Source: Thermodesulfovibrionales bacterium (GTDB lineage Bacteria > Nitrospirota > Thermodesulfovibrionia > Thermodesulfovibrionales > Dissulfurispiraceae). Taken from it: DNA of 40,213 bases. The stretch covers positions 1-40,213 of the forward strand of contig JAOAGP010000027.1 of assembly GCA_026415695.1 (NCBI GenBank), in the 5' to 3' direction. The position numbers and the translations under genes were made by a program. Below, piece by piece: positions 1 through 7,953 of the stretch (positions are counted from its first letter, which is position 1; every line of letters begins with the position of its first letter). The notes beneath the pieces are model-generated. The model ran no database searches. It was not told the origin of the DNA and worked only from the letters and a program-made list of their open reading frames with translations.

Positions 1-106
1 CTATTAAATATCATCTTAAATAATCATTATAAAATTAAATTTTCATAGTTTGCATCTTTTAATATTTTATCGTTAAAACAGTCTAAGTATTGAAAAACAC
101 AAACAC

Positions 107-114
107 TATAAAAT
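107..114 (+). promoter_or_regulatory. Possible -10 element for rpsO-pnp
   Basis: TATAAAAT lies about 180 bases before the rpsO start and just before a nested inverted repeat. A TTGAAA at 90-95 is too close (11-base spacer) to be its -35, so the promoter is only tentative. If used, the transcript would begin near 121 and carry the whole hairpin region in its leader. Confidence 0.3.
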
Positions 115-127
115 CATTTTTTGAGTA

Positions 128-187
128 ATTAGATAGATTTCCTTCAATCAAACTTACTGTAAGTGCAAGTTTGATTTAGCATCTAAT
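128..187 (+). promoter_or_regulatory. Nested inverted repeats in the rpsO leader
   Basis: An outer pair ATTAGAT (128-134) / ATCTAAT (181-187) encloses an inner perfect 10-base pair AATCAAACTT (146-155) / AAGTTTGATT (167-176) with an 11-base loop. A competing dyad ACTTAC-T-GTAAGT (152-164) overlaps the inner left arm, so two structures could alternate. There is no T-run after it on either strand, so it is not a simple terminator. S15 is known to bind its own mRNA leader in several bacteria; this could be such a site, but a DNA-binding site is equally possible. Confidence 0.45.
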
Positions 188-296
188 ATTTCCCAGACAT
201 TGTATAACCTCAAACCTCCTTCTTTACTATGTCTTTATATTTGTGTTATTCTAACAACCTATCATTTATATTTTGAAAGGTGGTGAAGACAAAACA

Positions 297-566
297 ATGC
301 CTATTAATAGGGAAAAGAAGAAAGAATTGATTGAGACTTACAGGGTTCATGAGAAGGATTCCGGCTCTCCAGAGGTTCAAATAGCATTGCTTACTGAGAG
401 GATAACATCACTTACTGAGCACTTTAAGGTTCATAAAAAAGACCATCACTCAAGAAGGGGGCTATTAAAGCTCGTTGCTCAAAGAAAGAAGTTGATAAGT
501 TATCTTAAGGCAACTGATAAAAACAGATACGAAGCACTGCTTGGTCGCCTCGGTTTAAGAAAATAA
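297..566 (+). CDS. rpsO: Small ribosomal subunit protein uS15
   Basis: Ribosomal protein S15, a primary binder of the 16S rRNA central domain and part of an intersubunit bridge. The product begins [13 protein letters not shown] and is 89 residues, exactly the usual family length; it contains the conserved [15 protein letters not shown] stretch and the helix [12 protein letters not shown]. An in-frame TTG eight codons upstream (273) would extend it, but the ATG at 297 matches the family N-terminus. It follows AAGGTGGTGA (277-286), one mismatch from the ideal Shine-Dalgarno, at a rather long spacing of about 10. It is followed after 73 bases by pnp, the classical rpsO-pnp order, so the two probably share a transcript. 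Confidence 0.97.
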   Translation: MPINREKKKELIETYRVHEKDSGSPEVQIALLTERITSLTEHFKVHKKDHHSRRGLLKLVAQRKKLISYLKATDKNRYEALLGRLGLRK

Positions 567-639
567 AATCATTGTTTTAACAGAAAAAGTTTTTTCTCTC
601 AAACATTAAAATCAAATTAAGGAGTTCATACCAATCAAT

Positions 640-2766
640 ATGACCAAAGTAGAATTAACACTCAAAGGGCAACCATTAATCATTGAAACAGGTCAGATTG
701 CAAGGCAATCTGACGGCGCTGTATTAGTCAAATATGGAGATACTTATGTCCTTGCAACAGTAGTATCGGATAAGAAAAAAGGGGATGGACTTGATTTCTT
801 CCCCTTGACTATTGACTATCAGGAAAAAACATATGCTGCTGGTAAGATACCGGGAGGTTTCTTCAAAAGAGAAGGTAAGGCAACAGAAAGGGAGATTCTC
901 ATCTCAAGGCTCATTGACAGACCAATAAGACCACTTTTCCCAAAAGACTTTTATGAGGAGACACAAGGTATAGTATCTGTGCTTTCGTTTGGGGATGAGA
1001 ATGTAGCCGATATATTGGGTATTATAGGGATGTCAGCAGCAACACACATTTCAGATATTCCATTTAATGGTCCTGTTGCAGGTATTAGAATAGGGCTAAA
1101 AGATGGTCAATATATTATAAATCCAAGTCTTTCAGAGGCTGAAGATCTGGAGTTAAATCTGGTAGTTGCAGGCAGTAATGATGCTGTAATAATGGTAGAA
1201 GGTGGTGGACAAGAGGTATCAGAAGAAATCTTGTTAAAGGCAATTGATATAGCCCACATTGAGATCAAAAAGATCGTCCAACTCCAAAATGAGTTGAGAG
1301 AAAAGGTAGGCAAACCCAAAAAAATCGTCTCACCTCAACCTGAATACCATGAATTAAAAAATGCTATAAGGGATTTTTCAAATCAATTAATACAAAATGC
1401 TATAAGGATACCCGGCAAACAAAGAAGACAAGAGGCTCTAAATACAATACTTGATGAGATTATTAAGACCTTCAATACTGAAGAAAACGCCCTTAAATTT
1501 ACAGGAGACGGCAAAACAGATCTAAAAAGATATATCTCAAATATATTTGACGAGTATGAAAAAGAGATAGTTAGAAACATGATTGTAAACGAAGGCATAA
1601 GGGTTGACGGCAGAAAGCCAGATGAGATTAGAAATATAACCTGTATGACAAGTATATTACCAAGAGCACATGGCTCAGCCCTTTTTATTAGGGGTGAAAC
1701 TCAGGCACTTGCAGTTACTACTCTTGGCACTCACGAGGATGAACAAAGGGTTGAATCCCTTGAAGGTGATACATTCAAATCCTTCATGCTTCACTACAAC
1801 TTCCCCCCGTTTAGTGTAGGGGAGGTGAAACCTCTCAGATCGCCGGGCAGAAGGGAAATAGGACATGGTGCTTTGGCAGAAAGGGCTTTAAAGGTTGTAA
1901 TACCCCAAAAAGACAAATTTCCTTACACTATTAGGGTGGTGTCAGACATCCTTGAGTCAAATGGTTCATCATCTATGGCAACAGTATGTGGTGCTACCTT
2001 ATCATTAATGGATGCTGGGGTGCCAATAAAAAATCCTGTTGCAGGGATAGCAATGGGATTGATCAAAGAAGGTGATAAAACGATTGTCCTAACCGACATA
2101 TTAGGGTTAGAAGACCATTTAGGGGATATGGACTTTAAGGTTGCAGGCACAGAAAATGGCATTACTGCCTTTCAGATGGATGTAAAGATTAGTGGTGTGA
2201 GTATGGACATACTTTCAAATGCACTGCAACAGGCAAGACAAGGTAGGCTTTTTATACTAAACAAGATTAAAGAGGCTTTGCCAGAACCAAGACCTCAATT
2301 ATCCCCCTATGCCCCTCGCATTTACAAGATGAAGATAAAACAAGACAAGATAAAAGATGTCATTGGCTCAGGTGGTAAGGTGATAAGAGGGATTATAGAG
2401 CAGACAGGGGTAAAGATAGATATTGATGATAGCGGTGTTGTAAACATAGCATCGTCAGACCAAGAATCCGCACAAAAGGCAATTGATATCATCAAAGGGA
2501 TAGTTGAGGAGGCTGAAATAGGAAAGATATATCTTGGCAAGGTTAAAAGAATTGCTGATTTTGGAGCCTTTGTAGAGATTATCCCCGGCACTGAAGGACT
2601 ACTGCACATATCTCAGATTGCTGAAAGACGCATTGCAAAGGTTACTGACGAGATAAAGGTAGGTGACGATGTGCTTGTTAAGGTGATAGATATTGATAGT
2701 CAGGGCAAGATAAAGCTAAGCAGGAAGGAGGCAATCCGAGCCCAAACTAATAAAAACGACGATTAG
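640..2766 (+). CDS. pnp: Polyribonucleotide nucleotidyltransferase (PNPase)
   Basis: Phosphorolytic 3'-to-5' exoribonuclease that turns RNA ends into nucleoside diphosphates, acting in cytoplasmic RNA decay. The 708-residue product has the full family layout: first RNase PH domain (GDTYVLATVV early), alpha-helical linker, second RNase PH domain (RVDGRKPDEIRNI, then RSPGRREIGHGALAERAL with the phosphate-binding region, and GDMDFKVAGT with catalytic acidic residues), a KH domain (IKDVIGSGGKVIRGI) and a C-terminal S1 domain (GKVKRIADFGAFVEI, GLLHISQI). The ATG gives the usual N-terminus MTKVELTLKGQ. The nearest Shine-Dalgarno, AAGGAG at 619-624, is 15 bases away, which is long; an in-frame ATC at 634 has a 9-base spacing, so the exact start is slightly uncertain. 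Confidence 0.97.
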   Translation: MTKVELTLKGQPLIIETGQIARQSDGAVLVKYGDTYVLATVVSDKKKGDGLDFFPLTIDYQEKTYAAGKIPGGFFKREGKATEREILISRLIDRPIRPLFPKDFYEETQGIVSVLSFGDENVADILGIIGMSAATHISDIPFNGPVAGIRIGLKDGQYIINPSLSEAEDLELNLVVAGSNDAVIMVEGGGQEVSEEILLKAIDIAHIEIKKIVQLQNELREKVGKPKKIVSPQPEYHELKNAIRDFSNQLIQNAIRIPGKQRRQEALNTILDEIIKTFNTEENALKFTGDGKTDLKRYISNIFDEYEKEIVRNMIVNEGIRVDGRKPDEIRNITCMTSILPRAHGSALFIRGETQALAVTTLGTHEDEQRVESLEGDTFKSFMLHYNFPPFSVGEVKPLRSPGRREIGHGALAERALKVVIPQKDKFPYTIRVVSDILESNGSSSMATVCGATLSLMDAGVPIKNPVAGIAMGLIKEGDKTIVLTDILGLEDHLGDMDFKVAGTENGITAFQMDVKISGVSMDILSNALQQARQGRLFILNKIKEALPEPRPQLSPYAPRIYKMKIKQDKIKDVIGSGGKVIRGIIEQTGVKIDIDDSGVVNIASSDQESAQKAIDIIKGIVEEAEIGKIYLGKVKRIADFGAFVEIIPGTEGLLHISQIAERRIAKVTDEIKVGDDVLVKVIDIDSQGKIKLSRKEAIRAQTNKNDD

Positions 2767-2768
2767 AG

Positions 2769-4013
2769 ATGTTTAGAAAGGCAAGACTTGACAATGGCAT
2801 ACCAGTTGTAATGGAACAACTGGTTAATTTTCGCTCTTTCATTGTTGGTGTATGGGTAAAGGTTGGTTCAAGAAATGAGATACCGTCAAAAAATGGTATT
2901 TCACACTTTCTTGAGCATATGTTTTTTAAGGGCACTGAAAAGAGAAGTCCTTCTGACATAGCCTTTCACATAGACTCTTTAGGTGGGGATTTAAACGCAT
3001 TTACAAGTAGAGAAAACACCGCTTTTTATGTAAAGGTTTTAGACGAATACAAAGACTCCGCCATAGAACTCCTTGCTGATATATTCCTAAACTCTCGGTT
3101 TCCAGAAGATGAGATAGAAAAGGAAAAGGGTGTAATCAAAGAAGAGATAAAACTTGTTGAAGATACACCTGATGACCACATTCACGATTTATTCATACAA
3201 TCCATTTGGGGTGATGAGGGATTAGGTCAGCCTGTTTTAGGGAAAAGGGAGACCGTAAAAAAATTCACAAGACAAGACCTCATCAATCATGTAATGGATT
3301 ATTATGGCACTGAAGACATAGTTATCTCATGTGCTGGAAGGTTTGACCATCAGGATGTCCTCACAAAACTCAACCAATATTTTGGTTCAATGAGAAGGGG
3401 GTCAACCCCTACTCTCAATACACCAAATGAATTTAGGTCTGGCACCGTAGTCTTTCCAAAGGATCTATCAGAAACTCATATTTGTTTCGGTGTAGAGGCA
3501 ATTCCATTTGCAAGCGAAGACAGATACACACTTGCAATACTAAACTCTATCCTTGGAGCGAGTGTTAGTTCAAGGCTATTTCAGGAGATTAGGGAAAAAA
3601 AAGGCTATGCCTATGCAATCTTTTCATTTACATCATCATATGTAGATACCGGTTTTTGGGCTGTATATGCAGGGGTTGGCAAAAAAAAGGCAGCATTAGT
3701 CTCACAGATGATAATTAAAGAGATGAGGAGTCTTTATGAGACACTTACACCAGAAGAACTCAAAAGGGCAAAGGATCAAATCAAGGGCAACATCATTTTA
3801 GGGCTTGAATCAACAAGTAGTAGGATGCAAAGCATTGCAAGACAAGAGATATATTTTGGCAGATATTTTACACATCAAGAAATAATAAAGGCTGTAGAGT
3901 CTGTAACACTGAAACAGGCAAGGGATTTAGCTAATAAACTGATCAACAACAGCAGAGGTTGTCTTGTTGCTTTAGGTCCTGTTTCAAAAGATGACTTCAG
4001 CGGTTTGGTGTAA
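2769..4013 (+). CDS. M16 family zinc peptidase (processing-peptidase type)
   Basis: Single-domain-pair member of the pitrilysin (M16B) family, related to mitochondrial processing peptidase beta and Bacillus YmxG/MlpA. The inverted zinc motif HFLEH is at residues 46-50, with the third zinc ligand in the GVIKEEIKLVEDTP helix (Glu126). The C-terminal half keeps the family signature RLFQEIREKKGYAYAI. The length, 414 residues, is typical. It starts 2 bases after the pnp stop, so rpsO-pnp-M16 is probably one operon; this order is common and suggests a housekeeping role, though the physiological substrate in bacteria is not settled. No signal peptide, so cytoplasmic. Its TAA stop abuts the stop of the convergent NYN gene with no gap. 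Confidence 0.92.
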   Translation: MFRKARLDNGIPVVMEQLVNFRSFIVGVWVKVGSRNEIPSKNGISHFLEHMFFKGTEKRSPSDIAFHIDSLGGDLNAFTSRENTAFYVKVLDEYKDSAIELLADIFLNSRFPEDEIEKEKGVIKEEIKLVEDTPDDHIHDLFIQSIWGDEGLGQPVLGKRETVKKFTRQDLINHVMDYYGTEDIVISCAGRFDHQDVLTKLNQYFGSMRRGSTPTLNTPNEFRSGTVVFPKDLSETHICFGVEAIPFASEDRYTLAILNSILGASVSSRLFQEIREKKGYAYAIFSFTSSYVDTGFWAVYAGVGKKKAALVSQMIIKEMRSLYETLTPEELKRAKDQIKGNIILGLESTSSRMQSIARQEIYFGRYFTHQEIIKAVESVTLKQARDLANKLINNSRGCLVALGPVSKDDFSGLV

Positions 4014-4475
4014 TTAGAGGTGAGACAACGCCCTTTTTATTGCCTTTTGTCTTTTTGATAGTTTTTGTTCTGTATCCATGTAAAAATCGTTTCTATCCTC
4101 ATTGCAAAGGCTTCTGTTTAACCTATCTAAAAAAAGCCCGCAAGAGATTGCAACGCTACCTATAGCCCAAACACCCTTTGAAACCATCCTATCATCAGAG
4201 ATAACAATCCAGTGGCGTCTTTCTTCAGAAACAATCCTTAAGATAGTGTCATCAGCAGAAATCCCTATCGGAGTGTAAATAATCCTTATACCACCTTGCA
4301 CCACATTTGTCTCTTGAAATCCCCCATCTTTATGTCCATCAAAGACAACTGTTATATTGTGTCCTTTTACTTTACGGTATTCAATGAGTAAGTTGATAAA
4401 GTTATTCCTTGCCTTTTGAAGGTCTTTATGCATAACACCGATGCAGTTATACCCATCAATTATGATATGAGACAT
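4014..4475 (-). CDS. YacP-like NYN domain protein (putative RNase)
   Basis: The 153-residue protein begins MSHIIIDGYNCIG, the NYN/PIN-like fold signature with the first metal-binding aspartate at residue 7, followed by VVFDGHKDGG and SADDTILRIV carrying further acidic residues, then WIVISDDRMV. This matches the YacP/Rae1 NYN family; the Bacillus member Rae1 is a ribosome-associated endoribonuclease, so an RNA-cleaving role is a reasonable inference. It is slightly shorter than Bacillus YacP and ends in a basic tail (KRQKAIKRAL). It is the last gene of the tig-clpP-clpX run, 20 bases after clpX, with no clear Shine-Dalgarno, suggesting translation by coupling or at a low level. Confidence 0.82.
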   Translation of the reverse strand: MSHIIIDGYNCIGVMHKDLQKARNNFINLLIEYRKVKGHNITVVFDGHKDGGFQETNVVQGGIRIIYTPIGISADDTILRIVSEERRHWIVISDDRMVSKGVWAIGSVAISCGLFLDRLNRSLCNEDRNDFYMDTEQKLSKRQKAIKRALSHL

Positions 4476-4495
4476 GAAGCCAAGGGGGAGTCTTT

Positions 4496-5737
4496 TTAGG
4501 CAGATACCGCTTTTTGTTCATAGATAAGCAATGGCTTGTCGTTGCCATTTACAACCTCTTCATTTATGATACATTCAATTATGCCTTTCCTTGATGGCAC
4601 CTCATACATCACATCAAGCATAATCTCTTCAAGCACTGCCCTTAATCCCCTCGCACCAGACTTTCGCTGTAAAGCCTTTCTGGCTATAGCGTTTATTGCT
4701 GGGTCAGTAAACTTGAGATTTACATTGTCAAATGAAAGAAGCTTCTGATATTGCTTGATCAAAGAGTTCTTTGGCTCTGTCAAAATCCTCACCAAATCAG
4801 CCTCTGTAAGTTCTTCAAGGACTGCAACTACTGGGAGTCTGCCCACAAACTCTGGAATAAGCCCAAATTTTATGAGGTCTTCGGGTTCAACCTGTTTGAG
4901 CAATTCATCCCTTCTTTTTTGTGCAGATTGTTTTATATTATGACCAAATCCTATCATTGATTTACCAATCCTCTTGGCTACTATCTTTTCAAGTCCATGA
5001 AATGCCCCACCACATATAAAAAGTATATTTTTTGTATCAAGTTGGATGTATTCTTGTTGAGGATGTTTCCTACCACCTTGAGGGGGTATGTTTGCAACGG
5101 TGCCTTCTATAATCTTTAGCAATGCCTGTTGAACGCCTTCTCCAGAGACATCCCTTGTGATTGATGGGCTATCATCTTTTCTACTGATCTTGTCCACCTC
5201 GTCAATATAGATAATACCTCTTTGAGTCCTTTCAATATCGTAATCTGCTGCCTGAAGGAGTTTTACAAGCACATTCTCAACATCTTCACCTACATAGCCT
5301 GCCTCTGTAAGTGTTGTGGCATCGGCAATCGTAAAGGGGACATCCAAAAATTTTGCGAGGGTTTGGGCTAAAAGGGTTTTACCCGTGCCTGTAGGACCTA
5401 TAAGTAGGATGTTGCTTTTTTGCAGTTCTACATCAGAATTGTCCTCACATTTTATTCTCTTATAATGATTATGAACAGCAACAGATAAGACCTTCTTTGC
5501 CAATTCTTGCCCAATAACATAGTCATTAAGAAAAGAGTTTATTTCGGCAGGTGATGGGATGTTTTGAAGAGATTTTCTGTCACTTATACCTAAATCCTCC
5601 TGAATTATATTATTACACAGGTTAACGCACTCATCACATATAAAAACATCTGGTCCTGCGATGAGTTTCCTGACATCATCCTGTTCCTTCCCGCAGAATG
5701 AACAACTCAATTTTGTATCCTTAGCCTTTTTTGCCAT
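4496..5737 (-). CDS. clpX: ATP-dependent Clp protease ATP-binding subunit ClpX
   Basis: AAA+ unfoldase that recognises substrates and threads them into ClpP. From the chosen ATG the protein is 413 residues: N-terminal zinc-binding domain (CSFCG ... CDECVNLC), Walker A GPTGTGKT, the pore-loop region [11 protein letters not shown], Walker [11 protein letters not shown], the [21 protein letters not shown] segment, and sensor 2 in the [13 protein letters not shown] helix. A TTG start eight codons upstream is open, but the ATG at 5737 has GAGGGAG five bases before it and gives the normal [16 protein letters not shown] start. It lies 20 bases downstream of clpP in the same operon. Confidence 0.97.
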   Translation of the reverse strand: MAKKAKDTKLSCSFCGKEQDDVRKLIAGPDVFICDECVNLCNNIIQEDLGISDRKSLQNIPSPAEINSFLNDYVIGQELAKKVLSVAVHNHYKRIKCEDNSDVELQKSNILLIGPTGTGKTLLAQTLAKFLDVPFTIADATTLTEAGYVGEDVENVLVKLLQAADYDIERTQRGIIYIDEVDKISRKDDSPSITRDVSGEGVQQALLKIIEGTVANIPPQGGRKHPQQEYIQLDTKNILFICGGAFHGLEKIVAKRIGKSMIGFGHNIKQSAQKRRDELLKQVEPEDLIKFGLIPEFVGRLPVVAVLEELTEADLVRILTEPKNSLIKQYQKLLSFDNVNLKFTDPAINAIARKALQRKSGARGLRAVLEEIMLDVMYEVPSRKGIIECIINEEVVNGNDKPLLIYEQKAVSA

Positions 5738-5757
5738 AGTGTCTCCCTCTTGAAATA

Positions 5758-6360
5758 TCAATTAGCAGGTCTTTCTTCCTTAATGGTTGTAATCACCTCA
5801 TCAATTATCCCATACTGTTTTGCCTCTTGACTTGACATAAAAAAGTCTCTTTCAGAGTCAGCAGATATCCTCTCAACAGGCTGACCTGTGTGTTTAGCAA
5901 GTATGTTATTTAGGGTCTCCTTAATCTTTAGTATCTCCCTTGCATGGATTTCAATATCAGTGGCTTGTCCATAAAAACCACCGATAGGTTGGTGTATCAT
6001 TATCCTTGCATGTGGAAGACCAAATCTCTTGCCTTTAGTCCCTGCTGCAAGAAGAAGGGCTCCAAAACTTGCTGCCTGTCCAATACAGTATGTCGCTATA
6101 GATGGTTTCAGATATTGCATCGTGTCATAGATTGCAAGCCCAGCAGTTACAGACCCTCCCGGAGAGTTTATATACATGTGTATATCCTTTTCAGGGTCTT
6201 CTGTTTGTAAAAACAACAACTGTGCAATCACAACATTTGCAACATTATCATCTATGGGTGTGCCTATGAAGATTATCCTATCCTTTAATAGTCTTGAATA
6301 AATATCATACGCTCGCTCTGTTCTACCAGTCTGTTCTATCACTATTGGAATAATGCTCAT
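5758..6360 (-). CDS. clpP: ATP-dependent Clp protease proteolytic subunit ClpP
   Basis: Serine peptidase that forms the double heptamer degrading substrates fed by ClpX. With the ATG at 6360 the product is 200 residues and the triad falls at Ser98 ([10 protein letters not shown]), His123 (RIMIHQP) and Asp172 (DSERDFFM), the usual places. The start is fixed by AGGAGG seven bases upstream; an upstream in-frame start nine codons earlier would swallow that site. Residues 1-7 (MSIIPIV) form the short propeptide/axial loop region. Order tig-clpP-clpX is the standard arrangement. Confidence 0.97.
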   Translation of the reverse strand: MSIIPIVIEQTGRTERAYDIYSRLLKDRIIFIGTPIDDNVANVVIAQLLFLQTEDPEKDIHMYINSPGGSVTAGLAIYDTMQYLKPSIATYCIGQAASFGALLLAAGTKGKRFGLPHARIMIHQPIGGFYGQATDIEIHAREILKIKETLNNILAKHTGQPVERISADSERDFFMSSQEAKQYGIIDEVITTIKEERPAN

Positions 6361-6421
6361 CTTTATACCTCCTCTTTTTTGTGCCAATAATTTGGTTTAA
6401 TAACTTTGCTAATGCTCAAGG

Positions 6422-6479
6422 GTTACCAAACTCCTAATCCCCGTTTCAATGTTTGATGTCTTATAGATAGTTTGGTTAC
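6422..6479. repeat. Imperfect inverted repeat between tig and clpP
   Basis: GTTACCAAACT (6422-6432) and AGTTTGGTTAC (6469-6479) pair at 10 of 11 positions around a 36-base loop. There is no T-run, so it is not a classical terminator; it might be a processing or regulatory structure separating tig from clpPX. Confidence 0.35.
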
Positions 6480-6499
6480 AGCAATATTCACATCAATGC

Positions 6500-7774
6500 T
6501 TAAGTTGATGATTTCTGCTCTTCATCAGAAGATGCTTCTGGGGTAATAACCTCCTTCTGTGCCTTGTCAATTAGTATCCTAAACACCTTGTCTCTAAATG
6601 CATCGTAATGTATCTTTGACAGGTTGCCGTCCTTTTCCATGATGTATTTTAGTAACTCCTCTGGCTCAATATTAAACCTCCGAGACATCTTCATTAGGCT
6701 CTGTTCCATTTCCTCTTTAGATACCTCTACTTTCTCTTTTTTACCAATCAGCTCAATCAACACAAAGAGTTTTACATTCTCCACTGCACGATTGTAAAGT
6801 TCCTTCCTCAATTCCTCCTCTGATTTTTCTTTATTTCTTGACTTCTCCATCTCTACTAACATATCTAACTCATGCTCTACTAATGTCTCAGGTAACTCAA
6901 AATCATGATTTTTTAAGAGACTATCAGCAATCTGGTTTATCTTTATAGCCTCTGAACTTTCAGTCCTTGACTGTATTAGGCTTTTTTGAACCCTATCCTT
7001 TAGGTTTGCAAGGTCATCAAATCCAAGGTCTTTAGCCAACTCATCATCTATAACAGGTATCTTCCTCTTCTTTACTGAGTTAACCTTGATTGATGCCATA
7101 CCTTTAATGCCATGAAGTGGCGTGCCTTTAGCCTCTGAAAAATCAACCTCCACCTCAAAGACATCGTCAACCTTCTTGCCGATAAAATGGCTCATGAAAT
7201 CTGCAGGATATCCCCAAGATTTGCCCACCATTAAAGATACATCCTTTATCTCCTTATCATCAACAATACAGTCAAAGGTTACAAGGTCATCAGGATCAAT
7301 GGGCTCTTGGCTAACCACAAACTCAGCCATCCTTTCAGCATAGGCGTTTAACACCCTATCAATGTCCTCATCCTTTACTTCAACAGGTATATCTTGCACC
7401 TTAATCCCTTCATATTTTAGTTCATCAACCTCTGGCAATACATCTACATCTATCTTTAAAACAAGAGGCTCATTCCTACGAAAATCAAATCTTTCTGCAA
7501 GACTTGGTGGTGAAACAGGTGAAATATTAGCCTCCTTTATGCTTGTTTCAAAGTATTCAGGTATTATCTTCTCTAATACATCAGCCTCTATTGCCTTACC
7601 AAATTTCCTCTCAATAATGTTTATTGGGGTTTTACCGGGTCTAAAACCGGGCAGATGTGCCTCTTTCTGAGCCTTTTTCAACTCTGTTTGTATCCTCTTT
7701 TCCAATACATCAGACGGTATCTCAATGGTTAATCTTTTTTTGGTTTTAGAAATATCCTCTACTTGTTTTAACAA
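6500..7774 (-). CDS. tig: Trigger factor (ribosome-associated chaperone)
   Basis: Chaperone that docks at the ribosome exit tunnel and shields nascent chains. The 424-residue product has the N-terminal ribosome-binding domain with the signature GFRPGKTPINIIERKFG, a degenerate FKBP-type domain in the middle (DLVTFDCIVDDKEI ... GIKGMASIKVNSVKKRKIP), and the long alpha-helical C-terminal arms. The FKBP segment is less conserved than in Escherichia coli, so prolyl isomerase activity is uncertain. The start is a TTG, five bases after AAGGAGG. First gene of the tig-clpP-clpX-NYN run, coupling nascent-chain folding with degradation. Confidence 0.95.
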   Translation of the reverse strand: MLKQVEDISKTKKRLTIEIPSDVLEKRIQTELKKAQKEAHLPGFRPGKTPINIIERKFGKAIEADVLEKIIPEYFETSIKEANISPVSPPSLAERFDFRRNEPLVLKIDVDVLPEVDELKYEGIKVQDIPVEVKDEDIDRVLNAYAERMAEFVVSQEPIDPDDLVTFDCIVDDKEIKDVSLMVGKSWGYPADFMSHFIGKKVDDVFEVEVDFSEAKGTPLHGIKGMASIKVNSVKKRKIPVIDDELAKDLGFDDLANLKDRVQKSLIQSRTESSEAIKINQIADSLLKNHDFELPETLVEHELDMLVEMEKSRNKEKSEEELRKELYNRAVENVKLFVLIELIGKKEKVEVSKEEMEQSLMKMSRRFNIEPEELLKYIMEKDGNLSKIHYDAFRDKVFRILIDKAQKEVITPEASSDEEQKSST

Positions 7775-7828
7775 ATCACCCTCCTTGAAGTTATTTAAAC
7801 TATAAGTCTATCTTTTAAAAGCAATTTT

Positions 7829-7834
7829 TGTCAA
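7829..7834 (-). promoter_or_regulatory. Candidate -35 box for tig
   Basis: A consensus TTGACA on the minus strand lies about 55 bases before the tig TTG. The best -10 at a usual distance is GATAGA (7807-7812), only a half match, so the call is tentative. It lies back to back with the htpG promoter region. Confidence 0.35.
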
Positions 7835-7893
7835 ATCCTTTACAGGATTTTACAGTCATATCAATCACTGGTTTATTTTTTTGCCTAAAACCG

Positions 7894-7901
7894 TATAAAA
7901 T
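7894..7901 (+). promoter_or_regulatory. Candidate -10 region for htpG
   Basis: TATAAAAT immediately precedes the CIRCE element, placing the likely transcription start inside or at the edge of CIRCE, the normal geometry for HrcA repression. No good -35 is visible 16-18 bases upstream (GTTTAT/TTATTT). Confidence 0.5.
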
Positions 7902-7904
7902 AGA

Positions 7905-7931
7905 TTAGCACTCTATGTATTAGAGTGCTAA
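7905..7931 (+). promoter_or_regulatory. CIRCE element (HrcA operator) upstream of htpG
   Basis: Perfect match to the consensus: TTAGCACTC, nine bases, GAGTGCTAA. It lies 22 bases before the htpG ATG and just after a TATAAAAT box. CIRCE is the binding site of the heat-shock repressor HrcA, normally found on groESL and hrcA-grpE-dnaK operons. Confidence 0.95.
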
Positions 7932-7953
7932 TTTCAAAAAAGGAGGTACTTTG

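Noticed and set aside
1-272. A gene ending at the left edge
   Set aside because: A minus-strand stop at the first bases has no credible coding sequence around it; only AT-rich leader sequence is seen.
273-296. TTG extension of rpsO by eight residues
   Set aside because: The ATG at 297 gives the exact S15 length of 89 and the conserved start; the extension consumes the Shine-Dalgarno region.
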